A stretch of DNA of 64,000 nucleotides from positions 1,798,001 to 1,862,000 of the forward strand of contig CP073694.1 in the NCBI GenBank assembly GCA_018228705.1, given 5' to 3'. This DNA is from Dysosmobacter sp. Marseille-Q4140 (GTDB lineage Bacteria > Bacillota > Clostridia > Oscillospirales > Oscillospiraceae). The position numbers were made by a program, and so were the translations under genes. The first letter of the stretch is position 1. The number at the start of each line of letters is the position of its first letter. Under the pieces are notes generated by a model. It had not been told where the DNA came from and searched no databases. It worked only from the letters and a program-made list of their open reading frames with translations. Below are positions 11,449 through 19,458 of the stretch, in pieces.

Positions 11449-12303
11449 ATGGAAAAGCATACCAAAAAACATCCCCTCCGGCGTCTGGCCGTCCTGGCGG
11501 CACTGGCGGCAGCCCTGGTGCTGTTCGCCCGGTGGGAGAACACCTCGCTGGAGGTGGACCGCTTCGCCCCGGCGTTTTCCGATCTGCCCGCGGGCTTTGA
11601 CGGCTGCCGCATCGTGGTCCTCAGCGATCTCCACGGCGCCGAATTCGGCGAGGACAACGCCGACCTCTTCGAGACGGTGGCGGAGCAGGCGCCGGAATAT
11701 ATCTTCTACCTGGGGGACCTGGAGGACAAATACCGCGGCCCGGAGCCGGGCTACGCCGAGACGGTGGCCGCGGGCCTTTCCGCCATCGCCCCCACCTACT
11801 ACGTCACCGGCAACCACGAGTGGGCCATCGGGGACGTGCCGGAGCTGAAGGAGCGGCTGGAGGCCCAGGGCGTCACCGTCCTCTCCAACAGCTTCGTGAC
11901 GCTGGAGCGGAACGGGGACACGGTGGTCCTGGCCGGGATCGACGACCCCAACGGCTACGCTGACCAAAAGCCCCCGGAGACGGTGGCGGCGGAGGTGTAC
12001 GCCGCCTGCGGCGATCCCTTCTGGATGCTGCTGGCCCACCGCAACGACCACTTTGAAGCGCAGTACAGCCTGCTGGGCGCGGACCTGGTCCTCTCCGGCC
12101 ACGGCCACGGCGGTATCATCCGCCTGCCCTTCACCGACGGCCTGCTCTCCACAGACCGGACCCTCTTCCCCTCCTATACGGCGGGGCTCTACGAGGCAAA
12201 CGGCTCCGCCTTGTTCGTCACCCGGGGCCTGGGCAACTCCGGTCCCTCCTTCCGTCTCTTCAACCGGCCGGAGGTGGCGGTGGTGACGCTGCACCGGGCT
12301 TAA
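11449..12303 (+). CDS. Membrane-anchored metallophosphoesterase
   Basis: A 284-residue calcineurin-like phosphoesterase. One membrane helix near residues 12-28 anchors it, placing the catalytic domain outside. The dinuclear metal motifs appear in order: SDLHG (about 62), GDLED (about 90), GNHEW (about 121), LAHRND (about 195) and SGHGHGG (about 216-222). Related proteins (YkuE/YaeI type) act on phospholipids or UDP-lipid intermediates, but the substrate here is not shown by sequence. The ATG at 11449 follows AAGGAGGG. Its stop overlaps the convergent small gene by three bases. Confidence 0.93.
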   Translation: MEKHTKKHPLRRLAVLAALAAALVLFARWENTSLEVDRFAPAFSDLPAGFDGCRIVVLSDLHGAEFGEDNADLFETVAEQAPEYIFYLGDLEDKYRGPEPGYAETVAAGLSAIAPTYYVTGNHEWAIGDVPELKERLEAQGVTVLSNSFVTLERNGDTVVLAGIDDPNGYADQKPPETVAAEVYAACGDPFWMLLAHRNDHFEAQYSLLGADLVLSGHGHGGIIRLPFTDGLLSTDRTLFPSYTAGLYEANGSALFVTRGLGNSGPSFRLFNRPEVAVVTLHRA

Positions 12304-12485
12304 ACTTCCCGGCAGGCCTCCTCCAGCTGGAGGCCCAGGGCGATCCCCTGGTAAAAGCAGTAGAGGCCGTACCCCCGGACCGGGTCCTGGCGGAGATATT
12401 CCGGCCACTGGCGGGGGTCCGGGCTGGGGATCCAGGCGTGATACAGCAGGTCGATGATGTCGGGAATCTCGTTGGGATAACGCAT
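12300..12485 (-). CDS. 61-residue small protein, divergent from the XRE regulator
   Basis: It starts MRYPNEIPDIIDLLYHAW and is rich in Trp, Tyr and Pro, with no membrane helix or signal peptide. A GGGAGGTATCAG site precedes the ATG. It reads away from the twin palindromes at 12529-12576, so its promoter is probably under the same XRE control. I know no family. Confidence 0.7.
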   Translation of the reverse strand: MRYPNEIPDIIDLLYHAWIPSPDPRQWPEYLRQDPVRGYGLYCFYQGIALGLQLEEACREV

Positions 12486-12528
12486 GGGCTGATACCTCCC
12501 ACGACATAAGTTGATCGAACCATTTTAT

Positions 12529-12576
12529 ACACTCGAGTGTGCTGTTAACGCTACTACACTATACACTCGAGTGTAT
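12529..12576. promoter_or_regulatory. Twin operators in the divergent XRE promoter
   Basis: The perfect palindrome ACACTCGAGTGT occurs twice, at 12529-12540 and 12563-12574, with centres 34 bp apart (about three helical turns). The second copy extends to the 16-base palindrome ATACACTCGAGTGTAT. The pair occupies the short interval between the 61-residue gene and the XRE gene. Confidence 0.85.
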
Positions 12577-12584
12577 GTCAAGAG

Positions 12585-12806
12585 GTGGGCAATCTGTTCT
12601 CTGAGAAGATCCGCGCGCTCCGGAAGGAGCGCAAACTCTCCCAGGCAGCTGTCGGGGAGCAGGTGGGAATGTCCATGCGGGGCTACCAGGACCTGGAGCT
12701 GGGCGCCAAGCCCACCTTCGACAATCTCCTGCACATCGCCGACTTCTACGACGTCTCCGTGGACTGGCTCATGGACCGCACGGACGATCCCCACGCACAC
12801 CGCTGA
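12585..12806 (+). CDS. XRE-family HTH regulator
   Basis: A 73-residue single-domain repressor type. The helix-turn-helix covers LSQAAVGEQVGMSMRGYQDLE (about residues 18-38) and the C-terminus is FYDVSVDWLMDRTDDP, the usual ending of short clostridial XRE proteins. The GTG at 12585 lies only nine bases after the second operator and lacks a clear ribosome site. The mRNA may therefore be nearly leaderless, or start at CTG 12594 behind AGAGGTGGG. It likely binds the twin palindromes and controls itself and the divergent small gene. mnmG follows by 15 bases. Confidence 0.88.
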   Translation: MGNLFSEKIRALRKERKLSQAAVGEQVGMSMRGYQDLELGAKPTFDNLLHIADFYDVSVDWLMDRTDDPHAHR

Positions 12807-12821
12807 AAGGAAATCCGCTTT

Positions 12822-14687
12822 ATGACCGAATTCCAGGCCGGACAATTTGATATCGCCGTCATCGGCGCCGGACACGCCGGCATCGAGGCGGCTCTCGCCG
12901 CCGCCCGGCTGGGGATGGAGACCATCGTCTTTACCATCAACCTGGACGCCGTGGGCAACATGCCCTGCAACCCCGCCATCGGCGGCACCGGCAAGGGCCA
13001 CCTGGTCCGGGAGCTGGACGCCCTGGGCGGCGAGATGGCCCGGGCCGCGGACGCCTGCTGCATCCAGTACCGCCTGCTGAACAAGGGCAAGGGCCCCGCC
13101 GTGTGGTCCCTCCGGGCCCAGGCGGACCGGCGGCGCTACCAGGCGTACATGAAGTACGCCCTGGAGCGGCAGGAACACCTGTCCGTCCGCCAGGGAGAGG
13201 TGGTGGAGATCCGGACGGAAAACGGCGCGGTCAGCGCCGTGGTCCTCTCCACCGGGGCGGTGTTCGCCGTCCGGGCGGTGATCCTGGCCACAGGCACCTA
13301 CCTCTCCGGCCGGACCATCGTGGGCGAGTGCGTGGAGGACTCCGGCCCCGACGGGATGCACGCCGCCGGGCGGCTGACGGAGTCCCTCAAGGCCCTGGGC
13401 CTGCCCCTGCGCCGGTTCAAGACCGGCACGCCGCCCCGGGTCCTCCGCCGCAGCGTGGACTTTGACGAAATGGAACTGCAGGAGGGGGACGCGCTGCCGG
13501 TGCCCTTCTCCTACGCCACAGCGGACCCGCCGGAGAACCGGGCGGTGTGCTATCTCACCTGGACCACGGAGGAGACCCGCCGCATCGTCCAGGAGAATCT
13601 GGACCGCTCGCCTCTCTACGGCGGCGTCATCGAGGGCGTGGGCCCCCGGTACTGCCCCTCCTTTGAGACCAAGATCGTCCGCTTTCCGGACAAGCTCCGC
13701 CACCAGCTGTTCGTGGAGCCCATGGGGCTGGACACGGAGGAGCTCTATATCCAGGGCTTCTCCTCCTCCATGCCGGAGGAGGTGCAGCTGCAGATGCTCC
13801 ACAGCGTGCCGGGCCTCACCCACGCGGAGATGACCCGGCCCGCCTACGCCATCGAGTACGAGTGCATCGACCCCCTGGCTCTGAAACCTACCCTGGAGAT
13901 CAAGGCCGTGCCCGGCCTTTACGGCGCCGGACAGTTCAACGGCTCCTCCGGCTACGAGGAGGCCGCTGTCCAGGGCTTCTGCGCCGGGGTCAACGCCGTG
14001 CGGAAGCTCCGGGGGGAGTCCCCCTTCGTCCTCTCCCGGTCGGAGAGCTACATCGGCACCCTCATCGACGATCTGGTCACCAAGGGCACCAATGAGCCCT
14101 ACCGGATCATGACCTCCCGCAGCGAGTACCGGCTCCTGCTCCGCCAGGACAACGCCGACCAGCGCCTCACCCGCCGGGGCTATGACATCGGCCTGGTCAG
14201 CCGGGAGCGTCTGGCGCAGGTGGAGGAAAAGTACGCCGCCGTGGACCGGGAGATCGCCCGGCTGACTCACACCGGCGCCGCTCCCTCGGCGGCCCTGACC
14301 GCTTTGCTGACGGAGCGGGGCACGTCGGACGCCCCCGACGGCTGCCCCCTGGTGGCTCTGCTGCGGCGGCCCCAGCTCCACTATGCCGATCTGGCCCCCT
14401 TCGACCCCGGCCGGCCGGACCTGCCGCCGGACGTAAGGGAACAGGTGGAGATCTCCGTGAAGTACGAGGGCTACATCCGTCGCCAGCAAAAGCAGGTGGA
14501 GGACTTCCGCCGCATGGAGTCCCGGAAGCTGCCGCCGGACCTGGACTACAACGCCATCTCCGGTCTGCGGCTGGAGGCCCGGGAAAAGCTCTCCGCCGTC
14601 CGCCCGGCGGACATCGGCCAGGCCGGCCGCATCAGCGGCGTCAGCCCCGCGGACATGGCGGCGCTGATGATCTGGCTGGAAAAATAA
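12822..14687 (+). CDS. mnmG: tRNA uridine-5-carboxymethylaminomethyl(34) synthesis enzyme MnmG
   Basis: A 621-residue FAD enzyme that works with MnmE to modify U34 of certain tRNAs in the cytoplasm. Visible are the dinucleotide fold GAGHAG (15-20), the [16 protein letters not shown] signature (49-64), [10 protein letters not shown], and the second signature [18 protein letters not shown] near 370. The C-terminal helical domain that binds MnmE and tRNA is complete. The ATG follows GAAAGGA. mnmE is not adjacent, unlike the common mnmE-mnmG layout. Here it is downstream of an XRE switch. Confidence 0.98.
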   Translation: MTEFQAGQFDIAVIGAGHAGIEAALAAARLGMETIVFTINLDAVGNMPCNPAIGGTGKGHLVRELDALGGEMARAADACCIQYRLLNKGKGPAVWSLRAQADRRRYQAYMKYALERQEHLSVRQGEVVEIRTENGAVSAVVLSTGAVFAVRAVILATGTYLSGRTIVGECVEDSGPDGMHAAGRLTESLKALGLPLRRFKTGTPPRVLRRSVDFDEMELQEGDALPVPFSYATADPPENRAVCYLTWTTEETRRIVQENLDRSPLYGGVIEGVGPRYCPSFETKIVRFPDKLRHQLFVEPMGLDTEELYIQGFSSSMPEEVQLQMLHSVPGLTHAEMTRPAYAIEYECIDPLALKPTLEIKAVPGLYGAGQFNGSSGYEEAAVQGFCAGVNAVRKLRGESPFVLSRSESYIGTLIDDLVTKGTNEPYRIMTSRSEYRLLLRQDNADQRLTRRGYDIGLVSRERLAQVEEKYAAVDREIARLTHTGAAPSAALTALLTERGTSDAPDGCPLVALLRRPQLHYADLAPFDPGRPDLPPDVREQVEISVKYEGYIRRQQKQVEDFRRMESRKLPPDLDYNAISGLRLEAREKLSAVRPADIGQAGRISGVSPADMAALMIWLEK

Positions 14688-14808
14688 GCCCCCCTCTTTT
14701 CGTCGCTTTCCCGGCGGAGCTGCCCGCCGGTTTCGGGGCGCCCCCCTCCGGGCCGCCTCCCGCCAGCAAACTGCTGAGCCAAAATCCCCCACAAGGAAGG
14801 AATGTCCT

Positions 14809-15480
14809 ATGATCATTGACCTCACCCACACCATTACGCCGGAGATGCCCGTCTATCCCGGCACGGTCCCTCCCGTTCTGGAGAGCGCCGGCACTCTGGC
14901 CAACCGGGGCTGGCGGGAGACGCGCCTCGCCATCTCCTCCCACAGCGGCACCCACATGGACGCCCCCGCCCACATCCTGGCGGACGGCTCCACCCTGGAT
15001 CAGCTCCCCCCCTCCCAGTTTTACGGCCGGGCGGTGGCGCTGGACGTGACCCATCTGGAAGGGGGCGTCATCACCGCCGACTATCTGCGCGCCCAGAACG
15101 GCACCCTGCGCACGGCGGACTTTGCCCTCTTTTACACCGGCTGGGAGCAGCGCTGGAACACGGAGGCCTTCTTTGAGGACACCTTCCCGGTGCTGGACGC
15201 GGAGGCGGCCAAGTATCTGGTCTCCTGCGGGCTCAAGGGCGTGGGCACCGACGCCTTCGGCGTGGACCGGCTGGCCAGCGGCGACCTGGCCGCCCACAAG
15301 ATCCTGCTGCGGGGCGGTCTGGTGATTTTGGAGAACCTGTGTTTGAAAAAGGTGGTGGGCCGGACAGACTTCATGCTGATGGCCCTGCCGCTGAAGTACG
15401 AGCACGCCGACGGCGCCCCGGTCCGGGCGGTGGCCCAGCTGGGCGGGGACCCTTTTGAAAAGGAGATGGAGCAGGCGTGA
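14809..15480 (+). CDS. Metal-dependent cyclase/formamidase-like hydrolase
   Basis: A 223-residue member of PF04199 (kynurenine formamidase-like). The metal-binding motif HSGTHMDAPAH is at 45-55, with later conserved GVGTDAFGVD and a His near HKI. Family members hydrolyse amide or cyclic bonds of small metabolites. There are no other kynurenine genes here, so that substrate is not implied. It overlaps murT by four bases (GTGA), so a role with the MurT/GatD pair should be considered. The ATG follows AAGGAAGGA. The 120 bases upstream hold only GC-rich stems. Confidence 0.9.
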   Translation: MIIDLTHTITPEMPVYPGTVPPVLESAGTLANRGWRETRLAISSHSGTHMDAPAHILADGSTLDQLPPSQFYGRAVALDVTHLEGGVITADYLRAQNGTLRTADFALFYTGWEQRWNTEAFFEDTFPVLDAEAAKYLVSCGLKGVGTDAFGVDRLASGDLAAHKILLRGGLVILENLCLKKVVGRTDFMLMALPLKYEHADGAPVRAVAQLGGDPFEKEMEQA

Positions 15481-16820
15481 GAGCGTTTTTCGCCATCCTG
15501 GTATGCAAGCTGGGCCGCTTGGCCGGCAAGCTGGTGGGCAAGGGCAGCTCCCTGCCCGGCAAGTTCGCCCTGAAGATCTGTCCGGACATCCTCCGCCGGG
15601 TACAGCTGCCCGCTGCCGTCATCGCCGTCACCGGCTCCAACGGCAAGACCTCCACCGTGGAGATGATCGCCGCCGTGCTGCGCGATGCCGGCAAGACCGT
15701 GGTCTACAACGCCGAGGGCTCCAACCAGATCGAGGGCGTCACCACCACGGTGCTGACCCACGCCACCCTGGGCGGCAAGGTCCGCTCCGACGTGCTGCTG
15801 ATCGAGTCCGATGAGCGCTACGCCGCCCACAGCTTCCGCTACTTCCACCCCACCCACTTCGTCGTCACCAACCTCTACCGGGACCAGCTGACCCGCAACG
15901 GCCACCCGGAGTGGGTCTACGACGCCCTCCTGCCCGCCATCCACCCGGAGACGGAGCTGGTCCTCAACGCCGACGATCCCCTGTCCTCCTGCTTTGCCCG
16001 GGGACATGAGAAGGTCCGCTGGTTCGGCCTGGACCGCTGCCCCAGCGACCGGGACGCCCCCGGCGGCGTGTACCACGACGGCGCCTGCTGCCCCGTGTGC
16101 GGCGGGCCCATGACCTATGACTTCGTCCACTACAACCACATCGGCGCCTATCGCTGCGCCAAGTGCGGCCACCACCGCCCTGAGCGGACGGACTTCACCG
16201 CCACGGCCCTGGACCTGACCGGCGGCACCTTGACCCTGGACGGGCAGTACACCGTCTCCCTGGCCTTCCGCAGCATCTACAACGTCTACAACATCCTGGC
16301 GGCCTACGCCGCCTGCCGCCTGGCGGGGGTGGACGGGGAGACCATCGTCCACACGGTCAGCAACTACATCCTGAAAAACGGCCGGATGCAGACCTTCACC
16401 CTGGGCGGCCGCCACGGCACGCTCCTGACCAGCAAGCACGAGAACTCCATCGCCTACGACACCAACCTCCGCTACATCCGCCAGGAGGCCAAGGCCCCCT
16501 GCACCGTGCTGGTGATCGTGGACGCGGTGAGCCGCAAGTACTTCACCAGCGAGACCAGCTGGCTGTGGGACATCGACTTCGACCTTCTGAACTGCCCCCA
16601 GGTGGAGAAGGTCATCCTCTCCGGCCGGTACTGCAACGACCTGGCGGAGCGGTTCAGCTTCACCGGCCTGCCCCGGGAGGCGTGGCAGGTCTGCCCCGGC
16701 ATCCCGGAGGCTGCGGAGCAGCTGGCGTCCCAGGGCAGCGGGGAGCTGTACGTGGTCACCTGCTTCTCCGACCGGGACAAGCTGCTGGACCTGCCCGCCG
16801 TGAAAAAGGAGGCGCTGTGA
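15477..16820 (+). CDS. murT: MurT-like Mur ligase (lipid II isoglutaminyl synthase subunit)
   Basis: 447 residues. It has the Mur ligase P-loop TGSNGKTST (52-60), the central domain with an inserted Cys4 zinc ribbon (CPVC near 204 and CAKC near 227), and the DUF1727 C-terminal domain with SWLWDIDFDLL. MurT uses ATP to activate the D-Glu carboxylate of lipid II, and GatD supplies ammonia. The region before SWLWD, usually NDxxADGxDxSW, reads VDAVSRKYFTSETSW, so it deviates from the known motif that helps complete the GatD triad. The GTG start overlaps the cyclase stop, with AAAAGGAGA upstream. gatD starts two bases after its stop codon. Confidence 0.93.
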   Translation: MRAFFAILVCKLGRLAGKLVGKGSSLPGKFALKICPDILRRVQLPAAVIAVTGSNGKTSTVEMIAAVLRDAGKTVVYNAEGSNQIEGVTTTVLTHATLGGKVRSDVLLIESDERYAAHSFRYFHPTHFVVTNLYRDQLTRNGHPEWVYDALLPAIHPETELVLNADDPLSSCFARGHEKVRWFGLDRCPSDRDAPGGVYHDGACCPVCGGPMTYDFVHYNHIGAYRCAKCGHHRPERTDFTATALDLTGGTLTLDGQYTVSLAFRSIYNVYNILAAYAACRLAGVDGETIVHTVSNYILKNGRMQTFTLGGRHGTLLTSKHENSIAYDTNLRYIRQEAKAPCTVLVIVDAVSRKYFTSETSWLWDIDFDLLNCPQVEKVILSGRYCNDLAERFSFTGLPREAWQVCPGIPEAAEQLASQGSGELYVVTCFSDRDKLLDLPAVKKEAL

Positions 16821-16821
16821 C

Positions 16822-17553
16822 ATGGACGTGAAGATCATCCACTTCTACCCCGATCTCATGAACCTCTACGGCAGCTATGCCAACGTCAGCGCGGTCAGGC
16901 GGCTGCTGGAGCGGCTGGGCCACACCGTCGCCGTGGAGACCGTGGCGCCGGGTCAGGACGCCGCCCTCTCCGGCGCGGACTTCCTCTTCATGGGCGCCGG
17001 CACCGAGCGGCGGCAGGGATTCGCCCAGGCGGACTTTGCCCGCTTCGGCGCCGACGTGAAGGCCCTGGCCGCGGACGGCTGCGCCATGCTCTTCGCCGGC
17101 ACCGCCATGGAGCTGCTGGGCGCCTCCGTCACCGACGCCGCCGGTACGGTCCGTCCCGGCATCGGCCTGGCGGAATTCACCGCCGTCCAGGGCAAGCAGC
17201 GGTTCGTGGAGGACGTCTACGGCCATACGGACCTGTTTCCTGAGCCGGTGGTGGGCTTCATGAACAAGTGCGCCAACATCTCCGGCGTGGAGACGCCGCT
17301 GCTGACCGCCCTGGACCTGGGCTACGGCAACGAGGCGGAAAAGGGGCCGGAGGGCTTCCGCCGGGACAACGTGTTCGCCTCGGAGCTGACGGGGCCCATC
17401 CTGCTTAAAAACCCCAAGCTCCTGGAGACGGTGGTGTCCGCCATCCTCCGCCGCCGGGGCGCGCCGGAGCCGGAGACCTGGCCCCTGGACGCCTGGACGG
17501 AGCAGGGCTACGCCATCACGGAAGAGCAGCTGCGGCTGCGCTGCGGCAAATAA
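16822..17553 (+). CDS. gatD: GatD-like protein lacking the catalytic cysteine and histidine
   Basis: 243 residues, aligning end to end with GatD: the N-terminus HFYPDLMNLYGSYANV matches HLYGNLMNTYGDNGN-type GatD starts, and the C-terminus has GPILLKNP. The nucleophile motif, normally AICGGFQLLG, reads FAGTAMELLG (91-100) with no Cys. The histidine motif, normally YLHGP or YFHGP, reads SELTGP with Thr190. It therefore should not hydrolyse glutamine by the usual mechanism, although the fold and MurT pairing are kept. It may be a structural subunit, use free ammonia, or have a new role. It is last in the cyclase-murT-gatD operon. Confidence 0.9.
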   Translation: MDVKIIHFYPDLMNLYGSYANVSAVRRLLERLGHTVAVETVAPGQDAALSGADFLFMGAGTERRQGFAQADFARFGADVKALAADGCAMLFAGTAMELLGASVTDAAGTVRPGIGLAEFTAVQGKQRFVEDVYGHTDLFPEPVVGFMNKCANISGVETPLLTALDLGYGNEAEKGPEGFRRDNVFASELTGPILLKNPKLLETVVSAILRRRGAPEPETWPLDAWTEQGYAITEEQLRLRCGK

Positions 17554-17560
17554 AATGACC

Positions 17561-17593
17561 CGGGCGGGGCATTTGCCCCGCCCGATTTGTTTT
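17561..17593 (+). terminator. Terminator of the cyclase-murT-gatD operon
   Basis: A perfect 10-bp stem with an ATTT loop (17561-17584) followed by ATTTGTTTT. It also lies 14 bases beyond the stop of the convergent GH18 gene and may serve both. Confidence 0.88.
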
Positions 17594-17606
17594 GGCTGCA
17601 AGGACC

Positions 17607-19301
17607 TTACGCCTCCAGCAGTTCCGCAAACCGCCAGAGGATCACGGCCGTCTGGCCCCGGAGGGCGCCGCCCTGGGGCAGCAGGTCTCCCTCCGCCGTG
17701 CCCTGAAGCAGGCCGGCCTTCACCGCCCAGCCCAGGGGCTCCACGGCGTAGGCCGATACCTGGTGGGCGTCCCGGTAACCGGAGAGATCCGCCGGTCGGA
17801 CCATGGCGATCTCCGCCCAGTCGGCGTACCGCCACAGCATCGCCGCCAGCTGCTGGCGGGACACCGGCAGATGGGGCCGAAAGGTGCCGTCGGCATAGCC
17901 GGTGACGATGCCCGTCTCCGCCGCCCAGGAGGCGGCAGGGCCGTAATAGGCGCTGGCGGACACGTCGGAAAAGGGTGCTCCCGCCGTCTCCGGCTCTCCC
18001 GCCAGCCGGTACAAAATGGCGGCGGCCATGCCCCGGCTGACGCTGCCGCCGGGAGAGAACAGGCCGTTTCCGGTGCCCTGCATGAGGCCGGCGGCGGACA
18101 CCGCCGCCACCGCCTCGGCGTACCAGGCGGACGCCGGCACGTCCCGGAAGGCGCCGCTCTCCGTCCCGGCGCCCCAGGCGGTCCGGGCCGCGGCGACCAG
18201 CTCCCCGGCGCTGTCCTGGGACAGCTCCCAGAAGCCGATGCCGCCCAGGGAGCGGTCCCGGGCCAGACGGGCCTTGGCGGCTATGGAGACGGGATCGTCA
18301 TAGGAGATGAACGTCCGCTGACCGTAGAGCCAGGGCACCTGAGCGGTCGCGTGGCGCAGCTGCCGGTAGGTGCTGCTGCTCAGATAGGTGCTCTTCAGTG
18401 CGTCGTAGGTGACGGACCGGGCGGAGGTGAAGGTGCTGTTCAGGCCGCTGTCCGCGGAGGAGACGCCCTGGTATATGTACCCGTACAGGGGCATCCCCAG
18501 CACCAACTTCTCCGCCGCCACGCCCCGGCTCAGCCAGGCGTCCACCGCGCTGTCCACGCTGGAGGTACCGTACAGGGGCGCGTTGAACCCGGAGCGGCTG
18601 CTCCAGGGGCCGGCGAAGTCGTAGGTCATCAGGAAGATGTGGTCCACCACCTCCGCCACTGCCTGGGGCTGGATGTTGTTCAGATACCAGCTGCCGGTGG
18701 CGCCGGCCACGGTGAGCCGGTAGTCCCGGCCGTCCTTCTGTGCCTGCCGGTCCAGCTTCTGGCGGATGGCCTTGAGCAGCAGGGTGAAGTTCTCCCGGTC
18801 CTGGGGCCGGTGGATAACCCCGGCGCCGCCGGAGACCGGATACTCCCAGTCCAGGTCCACCCCGTCCAGGTCGTGGGCCAGGATCAATTCCAGGCAGCTC
18901 TGGGCGAAGGTCTCCCGCCGGGCGGCGGTGGAAGCCACGTCAGAAAAGTAGGTGGAGTGGTCCCAGCCGCCCACCGACAGCACGATCTTCAGCGCCGGGT
19001 CCTTTTTCCGCAGGGCCGTCAGGCCCGCCAGGTTCTTCCGGTCCCGGGCGGCGTCCTCCAGCACCAGTTTGCCGGTGGCGCCGTCGATGGCGGCAAAGGC
19101 GTAGTTGATCTGGGTAAACCGGCCCGCCGGGATCTTCTCCGGGCCGTAGCCCCGGGCAGCGGCCCAGGCGGCATAGTAGCCCACCACCTCCCCCGCAGTC
19201 TCCGCGGCGGCGGCCCCGGCGGGCTTCAGACCCGTCAGGGTCCCGATCAGACAGAGGGCCAGCAGCCACGCCGCCGCCCGTTTGATCCGTGGGTGGTTCA
19301 T
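17607..19301 (-). CDS. Secreted GH18 glycosidase with SLH domains
   Basis: 564 residues. A signal peptide (about 1-33) leads to a GH18 catalytic barrel (about 38-370) with VVGYYAAW, the SVGGW strand and the catalytic motif DGVDLDWEYP with acid E153. Three S-layer-homology segments follow (about 385-564: FRDVPASAWYAEAV, FSDVSASAYYGPAA and GYRDAHQVSAYAVE). It should be bound to the cell wall and cleave beta-1,4-linked GlcNAc-type glycans, either peptidoglycan, chitin or host glycans. The ATG at 19301 follows AAGGAGAAC; the frame is open six codons further upstream. It is a single gene between hairpins. Confidence 0.93.
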   Translation of the reverse strand: MNHPRIKRAAAWLLALCLIGTLTGLKPAGAAAAETAGEVVGYYAAWAAARGYGPEKIPAGRFTQINYAFAAIDGATGKLVLEDAARDRKNLAGLTALRKKDPALKIVLSVGGWDHSTYFSDVASTAARRETFAQSCLELILAHDLDGVDLDWEYPVSGGAGVIHRPQDRENFTLLLKAIRQKLDRQAQKDGRDYRLTVAGATGSWYLNNIQPQAVAEVVDHIFLMTYDFAGPWSSRSGFNAPLYGTSSVDSAVDAWLSRGVAAEKLVLGMPLYGYIYQGVSSADSGLNSTFTSARSVTYDALKSTYLSSSTYRQLRHATAQVPWLYGQRTFISYDDPVSIAAKARLARDRSLGGIGFWELSQDSAGELVAAARTAWGAGTESGAFRDVPASAWYAEAVAAVSAAGLMQGTGNGLFSPGGSVSRGMAAAILYRLAGEPETAGAPFSDVSASAYYGPAASWAAETGIVTGYADGTFRPHLPVSRQQLAAMLWRYADWAEIAMVRPADLSGYRDAHQVSAYAVEPLGWAVKAGLLQGTAEGDLLPQGGALRGQTAVILWRFAELLEA

Positions 19302-19421
19302 GGTATGTTCTCCTTGCAAATGTCATCTCTCGGGCAGACAGCCCGGGACTCCATTGTACCAGCACGGCTGTCTCCCCACAACGGACAACATCTGGAAGCT
19401 GCGCCACTTGCTGCCTGCAAG

Positions 19422-19455
19422 AACAGCGCCCGCCCCTGTCGGGGCGGGCGCTGTT
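19422..19455. terminator. Terminator of the LTA-synthase-like gene
   Basis: A long perfect stem (AACAGCGCCCGCCCC and its complement, 19422-19455) stands just after the stop at 19459. The U-tract is moderate on both strands, so it may be bidirectional. Confidence 0.7.
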
Positions 19456-19458
19456 TCT

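Noticed and set aside
14688..14808. Another echo element between mnmG and the cyclase gene
   Set aside because: GC-rich stems are present, but I found no copied piece of mnmG or of the cyclase gene and no inverted arm.
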